A stretch of 64,000 nt of DNA. It comes from Spirochaetales bacterium. Lineage in GTDB: Bacteria > Spirochaetota > Spirochaetia > JABEVK01. A model generated the notes under the pieces. The model did not search any database. It was not told the DNA's origin and saw nothing but the letters and a program-made list of their open reading frames with translations. Positions within the stretch are counted from its first letter, which is position 1, and each line of letters opens with the position of its first letter. The stretch covers positions 16,246 through 80,245 of the forward strand of contig CANJXC010000005.1 in assembly GCA_947478845.1 (NCBI GenBank). Reading direction: 5' to 3'. This document shows positions 37,060 through 44,315 of the stretch, one piece after another. The position numbers and the translations under genes were made by a program.

Positions 37060-37088
37060 GGTATAAACTTGCTTCAGGGGGTTGTCAA
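37060..37088 (-). promoter_or_regulatory. Strong sigma70-type promoter of the hyd operon
   Basis: Minus strand: a perfect TTGACA (37083-37088), exactly 17 bases, and TATACC (37060-37065). Transcription should begin near 37053, giving a ~25-base leader that contains the AAGGAGG ribosome-binding site of hydC. Confidence 0.8.
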
Positions 37089-37091
37089 GGT

Positions 37092-37113
37092 TATTGCACC
37101 ATAAAGCACAATA
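37092..37113 (-). promoter_or_regulatory. Imperfect dyad upstream of the hyd promoter
   Basis: A 22-base imperfect palindrome with arms TATTG and CAATA and internal GC matches; 14 of 22 positions are symmetric. It ends 3 bases upstream of the hyd -35, centred about 50 bases before the expected transcription start, the usual place for an activator or a redox regulator. It loosely recalls Rex/Crp-Fnr sites (TTGTG...GCAA) but matches neither consensus well. Confidence 0.35.
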
Positions 37114-37199
37114 TTTTACTTTGGAGGTTAATAAATAGGACTTTGGCACTGAGGGAAAAGGACTTTTATGCTAATGGTCGTTCAGGTTAGACTAGGCCA

Positions 37200-37835
37200 A
37201 TGGACCAACCTGGCCCTATCGGCACCCGGTATGGCGTACCCGCCCTCAGGGAACAAATTGTCTCCCGGCTCACTCAGGCCTACGGAGAAAATATGCTCGA
37301 CCAGCGTGAGTTTGAACAGAGGCTGGAGCAAGCTCAGAGGGCCGAGACCATCGAAGAGTTGCACCGAATCGTGGCCGATTTCGGGGGCGAGTTCCGCCCA
37401 GAGGCAGGAGTACAGCCCAGATCACCAGAACCCAAGCGGGTGACGACCGTCCTATCGAACCACCAGCACGAGCTTGAGCCGTTTCACGAGCGCAACTACC
37501 AGAGTTTGACGATTTTGGGCAATACGACCCTCGATCTTCGAAGACTGCGGGGTTCGGGTGCCACAGTTGTGGTAACCTTATCGGGGTTCTTGTCGGAGAG
37601 TCGCTTGAGAGTGCCGCTAGGTACAAAAGTCCTTCGCGAAAATCACTTGGTCCTCGGCGAACTGAGGATCAAACTCGCCGGGCAACCAGGAACGCTGATT
37701 CGACTTTTCAAGAAACTCGTCAGCAGCGGCGAAAGGTCCCCGGAGTCACCCTTCCCGGCCGATGGCCCACCGCCCACCTTGATACTTCGAGGCACAATGG
37801 TAATGGGCAACATCCGAGTCAAGGAAGAGAACTGA
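37200..37835 (+). CDS. DUF1707 / LiaF-like C-terminal domain protein
   Basis: A 211-residue soluble-looking protein. Residues 9-62 match DUF1707 (ALREQIVSRLTQAYGENMLDQREFEQRLEQA split over the segment, ending ELHRIVADF). Residues ~105-208 resemble the LiaF C-terminal domain of cell-envelope stress proteins (LTILGNTTLDLRRL ... GTMVMGNIRV), a beta-helical bactofilin-like fold. Unlike LiaF it has no membrane helices. Upstream lie TTGGCA (37143-37148), 18 bases, and TATGCT; another hexamer, TAGACT, ends 6 bases before the ATG. The 3' end overlaps the convergent hydrolase gene by 17 bases. Envelope-stress role is inferred. Confidence 0.7.
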   Translation: MDQPGPIGTRYGVPALREQIVSRLTQAYGENMLDQREFEQRLEQAQRAETIEELHRIVADFGGEFRPEAGVQPRSPEPKRVTTVLSNHQHELEPFHERNYQSLTILGNTTLDLRRLRGSGATVVVTLSGFLSESRLRVPLGTKVLRENHLVLGELRIKLAGQPGTLIRLFKKLVSSGERSPESPFPADGPPPTLILRGTMVMGNIRVKEEN

Positions 37836-38778
37836 GGAAAGCCACCAGCACCGGGTTTACCAACTCGGGGTGGAGCTCGTGCAATAGGTGTCCCAGGTCA
37901 GGCAATACGACCAGCTGCGACTCCGGTAGCACGGCCTTCAGCTTCTTCGCCGTTGCCAGTGGCACAATTTCGTCCCTTTCTCCCCACAGAAGCAGGGTCG
38001 TCATGGTCAGTTTTTTCGGGTCTAGCGGTGCGGCCCCAGGCGAAGAACTCCACGCCAGCAGAGCGTCCGCCTCACGGGGTCCCTGAAAAGCGGTGGTGTA
38101 ACCATCCACCATTTCCTCGGGAATAACTTCTCCCTTGACTGCAAACCCATCGAGTAGACCCTTAACCGCATCCCAGTCACGAAGCTGGCCATCGAGAAAA
38201 GGCCCGAGAAGCCCGGCGAAAAACGGGGCTCCGGCGCCGGGCTTACCATCGGTAGGAACGGCGCCCGAGATCAGCACTAAAGCACGCGTGCGCTCGGGGT
38301 GGGCCTGAGCACTGAGCGAGGCGTAGAGGCCACCCATCGAGTGCCCGAGCAATACAATTTTGCCCGTCCACCCTAAAGCGTCGGCCACATCCCACTCCAA
38401 TTCGCCGCGATTGATGCCCTTCCCGAGCCTGTCGATGTTGTGATCGGAGAAACCAAAGGGCGGAACATCCGCGGCCGCCACTTCCCAGCCCGCCGCCAAC
38501 AGCGCCGGAACCACGAAACGGAAGCTGAACGTTGAGGAACCAAATCCATGCATGAGTAAGATTTGTCCTTTTGAGGCACCCAACGACGCATCCGATTTCC
38601 AGTGCCGGTAGTGGACCGAAAGCCCTTGCGACTGGACGAAAGCACTTTCGGGAAACGGTTGGTTTCGGTCAACTGAGTTGCTGAGGGCCCCGGCCCGCAA
38701 CACGCCGGGTTTAAGGGTGGTAGCGCAACCGGCCAAAATAAGGGCAACGACACAGGCAACAGCGGAATGAAGTTTCAT
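37819..38778 (-). CDS. Lipoprotein alpha/beta hydrolase
   Basis: A 319-residue alpha/beta-hydrolase with a lipoprotein signal (lipobox LAGC, lipidated C18). The catalytic serine is S147 in GHSMGG, the oxyanion HGFG motif is at 77-80, the acid is the Asp of WGERDEIVP, and the His lies in DLGHLLHE. Likely an envelope-anchored esterase, lipase or haloperoxidase-like enzyme; the substrate is unknown. TATCTT ends 6 bases before the ATG, with no clear -35. The promoter region adjoins the hairpin array that follows prfC. Confidence 0.85.
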   Translation of the reverse strand: MKLHSAVACVVALILAGCATTLKPGVLRAGALSNSVDRNQPFPESAFVQSQGLSVHYRHWKSDASLGASKGQILLMHGFGSSTFSFRFVVPALLAAGWEVAAADVPPFGFSDHNIDRLGKGINRGELEWDVADALGWTGKIVLLGHSMGGLYASLSAQAHPERTRALVLISGAVPTDGKPGAGAPFFAGLLGPFLDGQLRDWDAVKGLLDGFAVKGEVIPEEMVDGYTTAFQGPREADALLAWSSSPGAAPLDPKKLTMTTLLLWGERDEIVPLATAKKLKAVLPESQLVVLPDLGHLLHELHPELVNPVLVAFLSSLP

Positions 38779-38810
38779 CTGACAAAGATACTGCCAACCT
38801 TAAGTTCAGC

Positions 38811-38865
38811 AAACGCCCAACGGGCGTAACGCCCGTTGGGCGTTTCGCCCTTGGGGCGTTTTGCC
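38811..38865. terminator. Array of overlapping GGGCG/CGCCC hairpins after prfC
   Basis: A perfect 16-base inverted repeat (38811-38826 and 38830-38845) with a 3-base loop; arms begin AAACGCCCAACGGGCG. Its right arm can instead pair with the next module (GGGCGTTTCGCCC), and a third (GGGGCGTTTTGCCC) follows. On the minus strand it lies directly after the prfC stop, so it can end prfC transcription, although only a short T run follows. It could equally be a small REP-like element. Confidence 0.6.
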
Positions 38866-38867
38866 CT

Positions 38868-40469
38868 TTAGGCCCGCGACTCCACCATTTCGCTCGTGGG
38901 ATAAAACTTGACCGCCGGATTGTCGGTTTTGAAGCGCTGAAGCAGCCAGGGATTCTCCGCCATAAAAATATGCGTGCCTCGAACGTCGATGAGAATCTTG
39001 TGGCTGTAGCGGTCGAGGAAGGCTTCCAGTGCCCGGGCATCGCTACTGGTGATCCAGTTGCACAGGGTGAACTCGATGGGTTCGTAACGACAGGCGGCAC
39101 CGTATTCGTGGACCAGGCGGTACTGAAGAACTTCCAGTTGGAGCTGGCCCACCACGCCGAGTACGCGAACATTCTGGTTGTGCGGTTTGGTGAACACTTG
39201 AACCACACCTTCCTCGGCCAACTGGTCGAGACCCTTGTGGAACTGCTTGCTCTTCATCGGGTCGGCGTTCAGGATGGTGCGGAAAATCTGCGGAGCGAAA
39301 CTAGGAATGCCCTGAAAATGCAGCTCTTCGCCTTCGGTCATCGTGTCGCCAATCTTGAAGGTACCGGTATCATGAAGGCCTATAATGTCGCCTGGCCAGG
39401 CCTCGTCGATGATGTCGCGGTTTTGGGCCATGAAGGCCGTGGGGTTGGCTGCGCGAATGGTCTTACCCGAGCGCACGTGAAGGTACTGTTTATTGCGCTC
39501 GAACTTACCGCTGCAGATGCGCAGAAAGGCCACCCGGTCGCGGTGTTTCGGGTCGAGGTTGGCGTGAATCTTGAAGATAAACCCGGTGAACTTGGCTTCC
39601 GCAGGCTCCACCGTGCGTTCGTCGGCTTTTTTGGCCTGAGGGTACGGTGCGAACCTCACTAGGTTGTCGAGAAGCTCCCTGACTCCGAAATTATTGAGGG
39701 CGGAGCCAAAAAACACTGGCGTCACGAGGCCCTCCATGTATTCCTGGAGGTCGAAAGGCGGGTAGATGCTGGTCACCAGAGCCATGTCTTCCCGAAGTTT
39801 CCTGGCGAGGTACTCGCCCACTTCCTGTTCGAGGCGGGGGTCCTCGACGCCACTGATGGCCACAATATCGGTGGGTAGCTCCACCTGGCCAGCGCGAAAA
39901 AGGTACAGCTGATTTTCGAGCAGGTTGTACACGCCCTTGAAACTTTGGCCTTGTCCGATAGGCCAAGTGACGGGCCGCACCTGCAATGCGAGTTCTTTTT
40001 CCACCTCGTCAAGAAGCTCAATGGGGTCTTTGCCTTCGCGGTCGAGCTTGTTCATAAAGGTCATAATGGGAGTCGAGCGCATACGGCACACCTCGCAGAG
40101 CTTGCGGGTTCGCTCCTCGACTCCTTTTACCGCATCAATGAGAATGAGCGCCGAATCGACGGCAGAAAGACCTCGGTAGGTATCCTCAGAAAAATCAGCA
40201 TGGCCGGGAGTGTCGAGAATGTTGATTTTTCGGCCACCGTAGTCGAAGCCCATGACCGAGCTCGAGATAGAAATGCCACGCTCTTTTTCCATTTCCATGA
40301 AATCGCTGACGGCAGCGCGGCTGTTTTTGTTGCTTTTGACGGCACCAGCGATGTGAATGGCTCCACCAAACAACAACAACTTTTCTGTGGTGGTGGTTTT
40401 GCCAGCATCGGGGTGGGAAATGATGGCAAAGGTCAGACGTCGCTGGATTTCCGGAAGGGTCTCGGGCAT
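38868..40469 (-). CDS. prfC: Peptide chain release factor 3
   Basis: GTPase that removes RF1/RF2 from the ribosome after peptide release. The 533-residue protein has the translational GTPase motifs: P-loop SHPDAGKTT (K24), the effector region SKNSRAAVSDFMEMEKERGIS, DTPGHADFSEDTYR and NKLDREG, then the RF3-specific domains II and III (GDIIGLHDTGTFKIGD and QLEVLQYRL). Size is typical. The ATG is preceded by a run of seven C with TAAAGT further up; no Shine-Dalgarno is present. It stands alone, with hxlR upstream in the same direction after 43 bases. Confidence 0.95.
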   Translation of the reverse strand: MPETLPEIQRRLTFAIISHPDAGKTTTTEKLLLFGGAIHIAGAVKSNKNSRAAVSDFMEMEKERGISISSSVMGFDYGGRKINILDTPGHADFSEDTYRGLSAVDSALILIDAVKGVEERTRKLCEVCRMRSTPIMTFMNKLDREGKDPIELLDEVEKELALQVRPVTWPIGQGQSFKGVYNLLENQLYLFRAGQVELPTDIVAISGVEDPRLEQEVGEYLARKLREDMALVTSIYPPFDLQEYMEGLVTPVFFGSALNNFGVRELLDNLVRFAPYPQAKKADERTVEPAEAKFTGFIFKIHANLDPKHRDRVAFLRICSGKFERNKQYLHVRSGKTIRAANPTAFMAQNRDIIDEAWPGDIIGLHDTGTFKIGDTMTEGEELHFQGIPSFAPQIFRTILNADPMKSKQFHKGLDQLAEEGVVQVFTKPHNQNVRVLGVVGQLQLEVLQYRLVHEYGAACRYEPIEFTLCNWITSSDARALEAFLDRYSHKILIDVRGTHIFMAENPWLLQRFKTDNPAVKFYPTSEMVESRA

Positions 40470-40512
40470 GGGGGGGTCACTTTAGCATGGCCCTCGGGGT
40501 TCAGTCGACTGG

Positions 40513-40857
40513 CTAGGAGCCGGTGTAGGCCCAATCAGAAATGGCACGCATTACCGGCTGGAGCGCCAGTCCTCGGTCGGTCAGACTGTAGCTCACCCGC
40601 ACAGGTGGACCGTGCGTCACCTTGCGTTCGACCAGTCCCGCATCTTCGAGTTCTTTCATGCGCACCGAAAGCACCCGCGCGCTCAAGTTAGGCAGAGCGC
40701 GCTCCAAATCGCAGAAATGCTTTTCCCCTTCGAGCAGGTTGCGTACCAAAAGCCCCATCCACTTGCGCGAAAGGAACTCGAAAGCAGATTCAACCCGGTT
40801 GCACAGCGGAGTCTCGGCCGTCGGTATTGCGACCACAGTGGCCGTTGCTGTTTCCAT
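40513..40857 (-). CDS. HxlR-type winged-helix regulator
   Basis: A 114-residue DNA-binding protein with the HxlR/MarR-like winged helix: CNRVESAFEFLSRKW, LLEGEKHFCDLERALPNLSARVLSVRMKELEDAGLV and the Tyr-rich wing YSLTDRG. Cysteines C19 and C49 are present; some HxlR members (YodB, HypR) sense electrophiles or oxidants through an N-terminal cysteine, so C19 may be a redox switch. It is divergent from the LUD gene, with a 25-base dyad between them that is the obvious operator. Its own promoter appears leaderless. Confidence 0.88.
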   Translation of the reverse strand: METATATVVAIPTAETPLCNRVESAFEFLSRKWMGLLVRNLLEGEKHFCDLERALPNLSARVLSVRMKELEDAGLVERKVTHGPPVRVSYSLTDRGLALQPVMRAISDWAYTGS

Positions 40858-40863
40858 GAGGAA

Positions 40864-40892
40864 AGGATACCACAGGACTTGACCCGAGGCAA
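40864..40892 (-). promoter_or_regulatory. hxlR promoter, leaderless type
   Basis: Minus strand: TTGCCT (40887-40892), 17 bases, TATCCT (40864-40869), then 6 bases to the hxlR ATG. No Shine-Dalgarno sequence. Confidence 0.55.
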
Positions 40893-40899
40893 GAAGTTC

Positions 40900-40924
40900 A
40901 GTAGGTTACTATTAGTTACCTACT
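40900..40924. promoter_or_regulatory. 25-base operator-like dyad between hxlR and the LUD gene
   Basis: Arms AGTAGGTTAC and GTTACCTACT are separated by 5 bases; 9 of 10 arm positions pair. It lies just upstream of the hxlR -35 and about 33 bases before the LUD start codon, in the position expected for the HxlR binding site controlling the divergent gene. Confidence 0.6.
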
Positions 40925-40957
40925 TATAGGGAAGTTTATTTGGTTTAGGGGAGTTTC

Positions 40958-41593
40958 ATGAGTTCGCATCTATCCACGTTCGATACCCTGGCTTCCGCAG
41001 AGAGCGTCCACCGCACGGTTGAGGCCCTGAAAGCCCACAACATTGAGGCTTTTTCGTTGAAGACTGCCGCCGAGGCCGTCAAAAAAGTCCTCGAACTTCT
41101 TCCCGCCGGCGCAGAAGTGCTCACGAACTCGTCCACCACCCTCGACCAGCTTGGATTGACCAAAGAAATCAACGATAGCGGAAAGTTCGTCTCGCTCAAG
41201 AACAAGATGTACGCTATGGATCGCGCCACCGAGAGTCGTGCCATCGCCGCTCTGGTTTCGGCTCCCCAGATTGCTGTCGGTTCGGTGCACGCAGTGACAG
41301 AACAGGGATCCTTGTACATCGCTGCGATGTCAGGTTCCAACCTCCCCGGCTATGCCTTTGGCGCCGAAAAGGTGGTTTTCGTGGTCAGTACAAAGAAAAT
41401 CACCCCAAACGCTGAGGAAGCCCTCAAGCGCCTGTGGGATCACGTTTTGCCGCAAGAATCGATTCGGGCCCGAAAAGCTTACGGCTTGCCGGACACCTTC
41501 CACTCGAACCCCAACACGGTGCTCAATATTAATGCCCAGCAAGCGCCGGGTCGGGTGTATGTGGTCTTTTTCAACGAAGACGCCGGGTTCTAG
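40958..41593 (+). CDS. LUD-domain (LutC/YkgG-like) protein
   Basis: A 211-residue single-domain LUD protein, the fold of the LutC and LutB subunits of lactate utilisation complexes. Typical features are the EVLTNSSTTLDQLGL segment, AVGSVHAVTEQGSL and the nucleotide-sugar-like binding loop SGSNLPGYAFGAEKVVFVV. No LutA or LutB partners lie nearby, so lactate oxidation is not supported; the stand-alone form has no settled function. It is divergent from hxlR and presumably controlled by it. The ATG has a clear AGGGGAG. The TAG stop is one base before the palindromic element. Confidence 0.8.
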   Translation: MSSHLSTFDTLASAESVHRTVEALKAHNIEAFSLKTAAEAVKKVLELLPAGAEVLTNSSTTLDQLGLTKEINDSGKFVSLKNKMYAMDRATESRAIAALVSAPQIAVGSVHAVTEQGSLYIAAMSGSNLPGYAFGAEKVVFVVSTKKITPNAEEALKRLWDHVLPQESIRARKAYGLPDTFHSNPNTVLNINAQQAPGRVYVVFFNEDAGF

Positions 41594-41594
41594 G

Positions 41595-41945
41595 AAACCA
41601 GACTTTCCGAACAAAGCAGCCATTGATGGTTAACCGCGCCACCTTCGCTGGTTGGGCGTCGTCTGCTCCTTGCCGCGGTGCTCACGTGCACATCGCACGC
41701 TCCGCGCCGGGCTTCCTCACAGACTAGCCCAGCCACCGAATCTGTCGTGGAAAGGCCGGTTTCATTGGGCCAGCTGATAAACCGGACTTTCCGAACAAAG
41801 CAGCCATTGATGGTTAACCGCGCCACCTTCGCTGGTTGGGCGTCGTCTGCTCCTTGCCGCGGTGCTCACGTGCACATCGCACGCTCCGCGCCGGGCTTCC
41901 TCACAGACTAGCCCAGCCACCGCATCTGTCGTGGAAAGTCCGGTT
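41595..41945. repeat. Tandem pair of 167-bp palindromic (MITE-like) elements
   Basis: Two copies (41595-41761 and 41779-41945) are offset by exactly 184 bases, differ at 3 positions and are separated by 17 bases. Each copy is bounded by inverted ends, AACCGGACTTTCC at the left and GGAAAGTCCGGTT at the right (clearest in copy 2), and contains nested inner inverted repeats around a core hairpin GGTGC...GCACGC. They fill the gap between the convergent LUD and arfB genes; the LUD stop lies one base outside, and the arfB stop shares two bases with the element. This 350-base gap holds no credible gene. Non-autonomous mobile element or structured terminator. Confidence 0.75.
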
Positions 41946-42327
41946 ACTCGTCGGTGACACGCCGGTTTTGTTTGTGGGTGGAAGACACCTTTTTTGCTGT
42001 GAGACGACGTTCTTGGGACGCCCGAGTCGGCTTAGTTTTGCGTCTGGGCTTATCGCGGTGGAGGGCCTTAGCCAGTCTGTCGAGCATCCGCTCCACGGCC
42101 AATTCTCGATTCGTGAACTGGCTTCTTTCGTCTTGCACCACAACCATCATCCGCACAGGTAATCGAGAATGCTCCTGCTCCGACAAGCCTGGCAGGTCAA
42201 CTGTGTTGACGGCCAATTGGACCCTTGAAGATGTTTTGTTGACATGCTGACCGCCAGGCCCCGAAGCCCGTGAGAACATCAGCTCGCCATGCGCTTCCAG
42301 ATAAGCCCGAATGACGACGGCGTCCAT
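41944..42327 (-). CDS. arfB: Class I release-factor-like peptidyl-tRNA hydrolase (ArfB type)
   Basis: Ribosome-rescue factor that enters stalled ribosomes lacking a stop codon and hydrolyses the peptidyl-tRNA. The 127-residue protein has the catalytic GGQ motif at residues 25-27 in SRASGPGGQHVNKTSS and the basic, disordered C-terminal tail (KPRRKTKPTRASQERRLTAKK) that senses the empty mRNA channel. No codon-recognition domain, as expected. It follows trxA by 10 bases. Its stop codon (41944-41946) is partly built from the end of the adjacent palindromic element. Confidence 0.93.
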   Translation of the reverse strand: MDAVVIRAYLEAHGELMFSRASGPGGQHVNKTSSRVQLAVNTVDLPGLSEQEHSRLPVRMMVVVQDERSQFTNRELAVERMLDRLAKALHRDKPRRKTKPTRASQERRLTAKKVSSTHKQNRRVTDE

Positions 42328-42337
42328 AGTCCGGAGA

Positions 42338-42694
42338 CTATTCGACGGCCATCACGTCCTTCATGGCCTTGAGAATCTGCGGCTTGGGAAGGGCGCCCAT
42401 GCTCATGCGGGGGTCGCCACTCTTGGGAACAAACAACAGGCTAGGAATGCTCTGTATTCCGAAGGCCTGCGAAAGTTCCTGCTCTTCGTCGGTGTTGATC
42501 TTATATACGTTAACCTTACCAGCATATTCTTCGCTGATCTGCTCCAATATGGGCGAAACCATCTTGCACGGACCGCACCAGTCAGCATAAAAGTCGACAA
42601 TGCAGGGTAAGTCCCCTTCAAACTTCCAATCGGTATTGGCCTGAAAATCGAAAACTTTCTTCTTGAACTCATCGGTTGTCAGTTTGGTGCTCAT
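42338..42694 (-). CDS. trxA: Thioredoxin
   Basis: Cytoplasmic disulfide reductase. The 118-residue protein has the active site WCGPCK (C40, C43), the FYADWC strand, and the conserved cis-proline in SIPSLLF. The N-terminus is about 10 residues longer than E. coli Trx1. The ATG follows AAGGAAGG at a good distance, so it is leadered. It forms a two-gene unit with arfB. No thioredoxin reductase is in this window. Confidence 0.94.
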   Translation of the reverse strand: MSTKLTTDEFKKKVFDFQANTDWKFEGDLPCIVDFYADWCGPCKMVSPILEQISEEYAGKVNVYKINTDEEQELSQAFGIQSIPSLLFVPKSGDPRMSMGALPKPQILKAMKDVMAVE

Positions 42695-42756
42695 GTGGAC
42701 CTTCCTTCCCAGCTATATCAGGCAGAATCTATATAGGTTACAAAAAGTCGGGAAGA

Positions 42757-42779
42757 AAGGCAAGCTCAGGACTTGCCTT
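42757..42779 (-). terminator. Hairpin terminator upstream of trxA
   Basis: Arms AAGGCAAG and CTTGCCTT (8 perfect pairs) with a 7-base loop; on the minus strand it is followed by TCTTCCC. The stop codon of the gene remnant lies in the loop. It would end minus-strand transcription before the trxA promoter region. Confidence 0.5.
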
Positions 42780-42870
42780 GGTGAAGCCGTTCGAGCCGTT
42801 CTGCCAACATGCGACTGAGAAAGAATCCGTAGTGAGGTTTCTCCTTGAGGCGACGGTCTCCTTGGGAGCA
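42766..42870 (-). pseudogene. Remnant of a gene 3' end, possibly a cyclic-nucleotide-binding protein
   Basis: A 34-codon open stretch between an in-frame TAA and TGA, with no start codon before residue 21. Its sequence (LKEKPHYGFFLSRMLAERL) resembles the helix that ends the cNMP-binding domain of Crp/Fnr-like proteins, and it is followed directly by a terminator hairpin, as a real gene end would be. Upstream frames hold only weak coding-like sequence. The family call is tentative; chance similarity is possible. Confidence 0.3.
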
Positions 42871-42922
42871 TTATTCGCAAAAGGAACTGAGCAAGCCAAC
42901 GGCGTTTGTTGAGCGCAAAGGT

Positions 42923-43747
42923 CTAATCTGCGTACCTATGAACCAAACCCTGCAGCCAAGACAAATCGACCGCACCAACTCTGCGTTCTACCAGGCGACC
43001 AGAGGGATCGAACACGAGCGTTGTCGGTACCACTGTCACGCTATAGGCCTTTTGCAGGGCACCTTCATCGAAGAGTTGTTTCCAAGTCATGCCATGGTTC
43101 TTGATGTAGGCCAACACGGCTGACTGTCCAATGGTCTCGGTGGCGGTTAAATCCACGCTCCAAAGCGCCACTTTCGCTGGCAGGCGCTTGGCAAAGTCCT
43201 GCAGCTCAGGTAGTTCAGCCTTACAAGGTGGGCACCACGTGGCCCAGAAATTAACCACCAGCACCTGGCCCCGCGCTTCGACGACGGCAGTTTTTGTGCC
43301 GTCTGAGGCGGGCAGAAGCATCTGGGCGGCCTCGGAGCCAGTTAACTGCACAGGATTGGTCCAATAGGGTTCGGCAGCCAGCAGGACAAGAACGAAGGCG
43401 CTCGCAACACTAATCGGGGTCAGAAGCCGCCATCGAGCCACAGGATGAGCCTTGCGGGCCTGCCAAAGGCTCAAAGCGGCGATGGTGAGGCCCATCACCA
43501 GACCGCCGAGCACAGCCGCGAGGCCACCATTCATGTAGAGAAGGAGCAGGGGATTGTCAAACACCGTGTTCCATCGAATGAACAACGGGGTAATTTTCCA
43601 AAGGATCAAACCCGCCAATAAGGCAAAGCCGATCCGAAGGTCCCAAAACCTCCGGACAAGCTTTTCCTTCACGAGGGCGAGAGTTGCGAGGCGGAACACA
43701 AAATAGCCGGCTAAAAAGTACAGCGGCGTTAAGGTCATAGGCCCCAC
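42923..43747 (-). CDS. Membrane-anchored TlpA-like thiol-disulfide oxidoreductase
   Basis: A 274-residue protein with four predicted membrane helices (about residues 5-25, 38-58, 67-95 and 108-126) and then an extracytoplasmic thioredoxin-like domain with active site WCPPC (C172, C175), an FWATWCPPCKAELPEL block and VVPTTLVFD with the cis-proline. The membrane part resembles the helices of DsbD- or Lgt-like proteins only vaguely. It probably reduces disulfides in the periplasm, for example during cytochrome or lipoprotein maturation. It starts 4 bases after the cheW stop, so the two share a transcript. Confidence 0.85.
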   Translation of the reverse strand: MGPMTLTPLYFLAGYFVFRLATLALVKEKLVRRFWDLRIGFALLAGLILWKITPLFIRWNTVFDNPLLLLYMNGGLAAVLGGLVMGLTIAALSLWQARKAHPVARWRLLTPISVASAFVLVLLAAEPYWTNPVQLTGSEAAQMLLPASDGTKTAVVEARGQVLVVNFWATWCPPCKAELPELQDFAKRLPAKVALWSVDLTATETIGQSAVLAYIKNHGMTWKQLFDEGALQKAYSVTVVPTTLVFDPSGRLVERRVGAVDLSWLQGLVHRYAD

Positions 43748-43751
43748 CCCG

Positions 43752-44240
43752 TCACGAGGCCAGGATCTTCGCGTCCTCGTCGCTCAAAATTTTTTCAACG
43801 TCGAGTAGGATGCGCACGTCTTCTCCTACCTTGCCGAGTCCAGAAATGTAGCGGGAGTCTGCAGTATCGCGCTTGAAATCGATGGGTGGTTCGATATCTT
43901 TCGGCAGAATGTCGTGGACTTCGGCAACGGTGTCGCAGATAAAGCCTACCGATCGTTCTTTGACCTTCACGATGATGATGCAGGTCCGGTCGTCGTAGTC
44001 GCGCTGGCCGAGGTGAAAACGGCTACGCAGATCCATCACCGGGATAACCGTTCCGCGGAGGTTGATAACCCCCTTGATGTAGGCGGGCATGTCGGGAACT
44101 TCGGTGATTTTCTGGAGCTCAATAATGTTGATCACGTGCGAAATGGGTATGCCGTAAATCTCTGTACCTAGGTTAAACAGCAGATACTTGTTGGCCTGGG
44201 TGTTTTCTCCATCTTCTTCCCAAAGATTCTCGTCTGACAT
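43752..44240 (-). CDS. cheW: Chemotaxis adaptor CheW
   Basis: Couples chemoreceptors to the CheA kinase. The 162-residue protein has the CheW beta-barrel landmarks: YLLFNLGTEIYGIPI, NLRGTVIPVMDLR, SVGFICDTVAEV. About 15 acidic residues precede the domain. CheA and other che genes are not in this window; the chemoreceptor at 13.3 kb is a likely partner. The ATG has AAGGGGG upstream and a perfect TATAAT further up, so it is leadered and probably well expressed. It is first in a two-gene unit with the TlpA-like gene. Confidence 0.93.
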   Translation of the reverse strand: MSDENLWEEDGENTQANKYLLFNLGTEIYGIPISHVINIIELQKITEVPDMPAYIKGVINLRGTVIPVMDLRSRFHLGQRDYDDRTCIIIVKVKERSVGFICDTVAEVHDILPKDIEPPIDFKRDTADSRYISGLGKVGEDVRILLDVEKILSDEDAKILAS

Positions 44241-44263
44241 GATTGGAGCCCCCTTCAGGCCCC

Positions 44264-44309
44264 ATTATAACCGAAGTTCTTGCCTCCACAAGGCTTTTCA
44301 GTTTATGGT
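44264..44309. promoter_or_regulatory. Divergent cheW and PPi-PEPCK promoters
   Basis: Minus strand for cheW: perfect TATAAT (44264-44269) with TTGTGG 16 bases upstream (44286-44291). Plus strand for the PEPCK gene: TTGCCT (44280-44285), 18 bases, TATGGT (44304-44309), then exactly 6 bases to the ATG at 44316 and no Shine-Dalgarno. The two promoters overlap, so the genes may interfere with each other. Confidence 0.5.
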
Positions 44310-44315
44310 TCGGCC

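Noticed and set aside
37092..37113. Rex or Fnr binding site upstream of hydC
   Set aside because: Only partial match to either consensus; listed as an unassigned dyad instead.
41678..41911. Open frames inside the palindromic element pair
   Set aside because: They run through inverted repeats, repeat themselves between the two copies and have no ribosome-binding site or protein pattern.
41595..41945. Integron attC sites
   Set aside because: The ends are perfect inverted repeats rather than the imperfect R/L boxes of attC, and there is no integrase or cassette array.
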